Positions 5,436-7,505 of a stretch of DNA of 7,505 nucleotides are shown here, one piece after another (positions within the stretch are counted from its first letter, which is position 1; each line of letters starts with the position of its first letter). The notes under the pieces were generated by a model. That model was given only the letters and a program-made list of their open reading frames with translations. It was not told where the DNA came from and ran no database searches. The position numbers and the translations under genes are program-made. The stretch is from positions 1 to 7,505 of the forward strand of contig JAOUDU010000122.1 in assembly GCA_029859085.1 (NCBI GenBank), in the 5' to 3' direction. Origin of the DNA: Gammaproteobacteria bacterium (GTDB lineage: Bacteria; Pseudomonadota; Gammaproteobacteria; Pseudomonadales; Halieaceae).

Positions 5436-6346
5436 TGGACAAGTGCGTGTTCATTCACACCAACGAACGCCAGTGGCTGGGTGCGCTGGTGGCGGAGTAT
5501 TCATTCCGCCGCAATTCCCGCCATGCTGACAAGTTTGATGTGCGTTTCATCCATACCCGCGATTATCCTTTCCTGGCAGCCCGCGAAGGCCAGAGCTTCC
5601 TGCGCGGTGGCACCACCAGGGTCTGGCACATGGACGACCTGCAGTCGTTTACGCCGCTGCGCTTCATGCCGCCGCAACTCATGAACTGGCAGGGCAGGGC
5701 CGTGGTGACCGACCCCGACGTGTTCGCCGCCGGCGACGTATACGAATTGCTGGAGCGGGACATGGGCGGCAAGGCCGTCATGGGCCGCCATCGCTCCGGC
5801 AAGTCGGAGAAGGGCTACCAGGTCGCGACCAGCGTGATGCTGCTGGACTGCGCGAAGCTCGCGCACTGGAACGCAGAGGAGATGTTCGGCCAGTTGTTCC
5901 GCTCGGAAAAGGATTACAAGGAGTGGATGGTGCTGGCCTACGAGGACCCCGCCACGATCGGTTACCTCGAGGACTGCTGGAACGATTTCGACCACCTCGA
6001 CGCCAACACCCGGCTGCTGCACAATACCAAGCGCCGCACCCAGCCCTGGAAAACCGGCCTGCCGGTGGATTTTACCCCGGCGGACAAGTTCAAGGACAAA
6101 CCCCTGCTGGCGTCGCTGAACCGGCTGCGGGCCAGCGTGTTTGGCGAGTACGGCCTGCTGGGGCGCTACCATGAACACCCGGACAAGCAGCAGGAGGCCT
6201 TTTTCTTCGGCCTGTTGCAGGAGTGCCTGGATTGCGGGCATGTCAGCGAGCAGCTGGTCCGGGACGAAATCAGCAAGAACCATGTGCGCCACGATGCCTT
6301 CGAGGTACTGGCGCGGACACCGCCACTGGCGAGCAGGGCCGCATGA
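5435..6346 (+). CDS. GT8-like glycosyltransferase (GT-A fold)
   Basis: A 303-residue soluble protein that resembles retaining GT-A glycosyltransferases of the GT8 type. AVVTDPDVFAAGDV (89-102) carries a DxD (Asp93, Asp95) where such enzymes bind the metal and nucleotide-sugar. YQVATSVMLLDCAKLAHW (128-145) corresponds to the FNSGVMLIDLxKW segment. HNTKRRTQPWK (196-206) corresponds to the C-terminal HxxGxxKPW motif, although the Gly is not in its usual place. No signal peptide or membrane segment is present. It is probably a cytoplasmic enzyme that adds a sugar during assembly of the glycan; the donor is unknown. The ATG is supported by a strong Shine-Dalgarno and a one-base overlap with the sulfotransferase stop; its own TGA overlaps the oxygenase start as ATGA. 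The fold call rests on three motifs in the right order with divergent surroundings, so it may form its own subfamily. Confidence 0.72.
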   Translation: MDKCVFIHTNERQWLGALVAEYSFRRNSRHADKFDVRFIHTRDYPFLAAREGQSFLRGGTTRVWHMDDLQSFTPLRFMPPQLMNWQGRAVVTDPDVFAAGDVYELLERDMGGKAVMGRHRSGKSEKGYQVATSVMLLDCAKLAHWNAEEMFGQLFRSEKDYKEWMVLAYEDPATIGYLEDCWNDFDHLDANTRLLHNTKRRTQPWKTGLPVDFTPADKFKDKPLLASLNRLRASVFGEYGLLGRYHEHPDKQQEAFFFGLLQECLDCGHVSEQLVRDEISKNHVRHDAFEVLARTPPLASRAA

Positions 6347-7059
6347 AATACCTGGATATCGAACAGCTGCGCAGCCTCGATCGCGCCGACTTTCTCAAGA
6401 TCAAGCCGTACCCCTATTACAACCACGAGGGTGTGCTGACCGAGGCGGGGTTCCAGGATCTGCTTGCGAATATGCCGCCGGTAGAAATGTTCAAGCACAA
6501 TTTCGGCTATGAGCGCAGGGCCGGGCAGGCTCCGCACGATCGCTACTCCCTGGAATACGAACCCGGTATGCCGGTGCCCCAGCCGTGGCAGGATTTCATC
6601 GGTGAATTGCGCAGCGATGCCTACCGCAACGAGATTGCGCGCCTGCTGGGAGCGAAGAAAATCGAGTTCCGGTTTCACTGGCACTACACGCCTTCCGGCT
6701 GCGACGTGTCGCCCCACTGCGATTCGAGTCGCGAGCACGGCTCCCATCTTTTTTACTTCAACTCGAAGGATGACTGGGACCCGGCCTGGGGCGGCTCCAC
6801 CCTGGTGCTGGACGATGGCGGCCGCCTGGACTACAACACTGCCCCCGACTTCGACGAGTTCGACGCGGCCATCGAGTGCAAATCCATCGGCAACTACAGC
6901 TCGCTGATGTTGCGCACCGACCACGCCTGGCACGCTGTGCGCGCCATCGATTGCCCCGAGGGTTACCTGCGCCGGATATTTATCGTGGTGGTGAACCCGG
7001 TGAGCCTGTTCTGGAAAGTGCGTGACCGGGTTATCGGCAAGAAGATCCAGCGCCTCTGA
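6343..7059 (+). CDS. 2-oxoglutarate/Fe(II)-dependent oxygenase
   Basis: A 238-residue protein of the 2OG-Fe(II) oxygenase superfamily (prolyl-4-hydroxylase-like double-stranded beta helix). The iron triad is visible: HCD (His125, Asp127) in SPHCDSSREHGSHLFYF, and distal His197 in DHAWHAVRAI. Arg210 or Arg211 in LRRIFIVVV, 13-14 residues later, would bind the 2-oxoglutarate carboxylate. Between these, WGGSTLVLDDGG (149-160) fits the beta-helix turn seen in this family. Such enzymes couple decarboxylation of 2-oxoglutarate to hydroxylation or related oxidation of a substrate. I chose the ATG at 6343, which overlaps the upstream stop as ATGA; the frame is open further upstream, but that part lies within the glycosyltransferase gene and looks like non-coding shadow. 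Context suggests a sugar, lipid or aglycone substrate rather than protein proline, but this is inference. No signal peptide is seen, so it should be cytoplasmic. Confidence 0.88.
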   Translation: MKYLDIEQLRSLDRADFLKIKPYPYYNHEGVLTEAGFQDLLANMPPVEMFKHNFGYERRAGQAPHDRYSLEYEPGMPVPQPWQDFIGELRSDAYRNEIARLLGAKKIEFRFHWHYTPSGCDVSPHCDSSREHGSHLFYFNSKDDWDPAWGGSTLVLDDGGRLDYNTAPDFDEFDAAIECKSIGNYSSLMLRTDHAWHAVRAIDCPEGYLRRIFIVVVNPVSLFWKVRDRVIGKKIQRL

Positions 7060-7505
7060 AGCGCTGGCTGTTCCGGCCGGGGGTGAACTCCACCTGTGGC
7101 TGTGCCGGCGCGAGACAGCGACCGGTGGTTCCGGCCAATTCCTGCGTGAGGTATTGTCGCGCTATGCCGGGGTGATCCCGGCGCAGTTGCGCTTCAGCCG
7201 CGGGCCGCAGGGCAAACCCGCCCTGGCTGCACCGGCGATGCCCCTGGATTTCAACCTGAGTGACAGCGGCGACTGGCTGGCGCTGGTGGTCAGTGACGGC
7301 GCCGGCGTCGGTGTGGATATCGAATACTGTGACCCCGACCGCGATGTGCTCAAGCTGGCGCGCCGCTGTTTTTCCGCCGCCGAGCTGGCGGACCTGCAGG
7401 CCTGTAGCCCGGCGCAGCGGATGGGCCGTTTCTACGATTACTGGACCCTCAAGGAAGCCCATATCAAGGCCGCCGGAGGATCCCTCGGGCGGGAGCTTGA
7501 AAGCA
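7022..7505 (+). CDS. 4'-phosphopantetheinyl transferase, Sfp/AcpT type (cut by right window edge)
   Basis: The frame is open from 7004 to the window end; the visible part has 161 codons from a GTG at 7022. The Sfp-type motifs appear in order: FSRGPQGKPAL (58-68), DFNLSDSGDWLALVVS (76-91), GVGVDIE (95-101) with the Mg-binding Asp99 and Glu101, FSAAEL (117-122), and the C-terminal hallmark YWTLKEAHIKAAG (140-152). The enzyme moves the phosphopantetheine arm of CoA onto a serine of an acyl or peptidyl carrier protein. Family members are about 210-250 residues, so roughly a quarter to a third is missing. GTG 7022 is the only common start after an in-frame TGA at 7001-7003; it overlaps the oxygenase gene by 38 nt. 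A CTG at 7064, just after the oxygenase stop, is an alternative. No carrier protein is visible in the window. Family is secure; the start is less so. Confidence 0.92.
   Translation, partial: MTGLSARRSSASEALAVPAGGELHLWLCRRETATGGSGQFLREVLSRYAGVIPAQLRFSRGPQGKPALAAPAMPLDFNLSDSGDWLALVVSDGAGVGVDIEYCDPDRDVLKLARRCFSAAELADLQACSPAQRMGRFYDYWTLKEAHIKAAGGSLGRELES

Noticed and set aside
5501..6292. 263-codon minus-strand open frame opposite the GT8-like gene
   Set aside because: Leu/Val/His/Gln-rich shadow product with no domain; the plus strand has a coherent glycosyltransferase with a good ribosome-binding site.
6223..6342. N-terminal 40-residue extension of the oxygenase
   Set aside because: It would lie wholly inside the glycosyltransferase gene in another frame and reads like shadow sequence; the ATG at 6343 with an ATGA overlap is the better start.
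6166..6933. 255-codon minus-strand open frame opposite the oxygenase
   Set aside because: It spans two plus-strand genes and contains no recognisable motif.
7060..7140. Possible terminator or spacer after the oxygenase stop
   Set aside because: I see no stem followed by a T-run, and the stretch is in frame with the phosphopantetheinyl transferase motifs downstream, so it is coding.

Overview
The window looks like part of a chromosomal surface-glycan and glycolipid locus from a GC-rich Gram-negative bacterium. Codon use, dense head-to-tail overlaps (ATGA, GTGA, TAATG) and an O-antigen-ligase-like membrane protein suggest a proteobacterium. A marine gammaproteobacterium (Halieaceae/Cellvibrionales-like) is my best guess, but the sequence alone does not prove it. 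I see no rRNA, tRNA, CRISPR, transposase or phage gene.

Layout: two tightly packed operons diverge from one intergenic region at about 4381-4508. The leftward operon (minus strand, 4380 down to 1) runs: O-antigen ligase/polymerase-like membrane protein (Wzy_C/WaaL type); an unrecognised exported protein with a signal peptide; a diacylglycerol/sphingosine-kinase-family lipid kinase; a Tam41-like nucleotidyltransferase (CDP-diacylglycerol synthase of the mitochondrial type); and the N-terminal part of a family 2 glycosyltransferase cut by the window edge. The first three genes overlap by 4 nt each. The Tam41-like gene follows after a 44-nt gap containing a 16-bp tandem duplication and a 15-codon mini-ORF. 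The rightward operon (plus strand, 4509 to the right edge) runs: PAPS-dependent sulfotransferase; a GT8-like GT-A-fold glycosyltransferase; a 2-oxoglutarate/Fe(II) oxygenase; and a Sfp-type 4'-phosphopantetheinyl transferase cut by the right edge.

How the genes may work together (inference): the glycosyltransferases, sulfotransferase and oxygenase would build and decorate a sulfated, hydroxylated saccharide, which the O-antigen-ligase-like protein would polymerise or attach to a carrier. The lipid kinase and Tam41-like enzyme form a possible two-step module (lipid-OH to lipid-phosphate to CDP-lipid) separate from housekeeping CdsA. The phosphopantetheinyl transferase implies an acyl or peptidyl carrier protein, probably beyond the window. 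The kinase plus Tam41-like pair inside a glycan locus is the most unusual thing here and the best candidate for an undescribed lipid-linked pathway.
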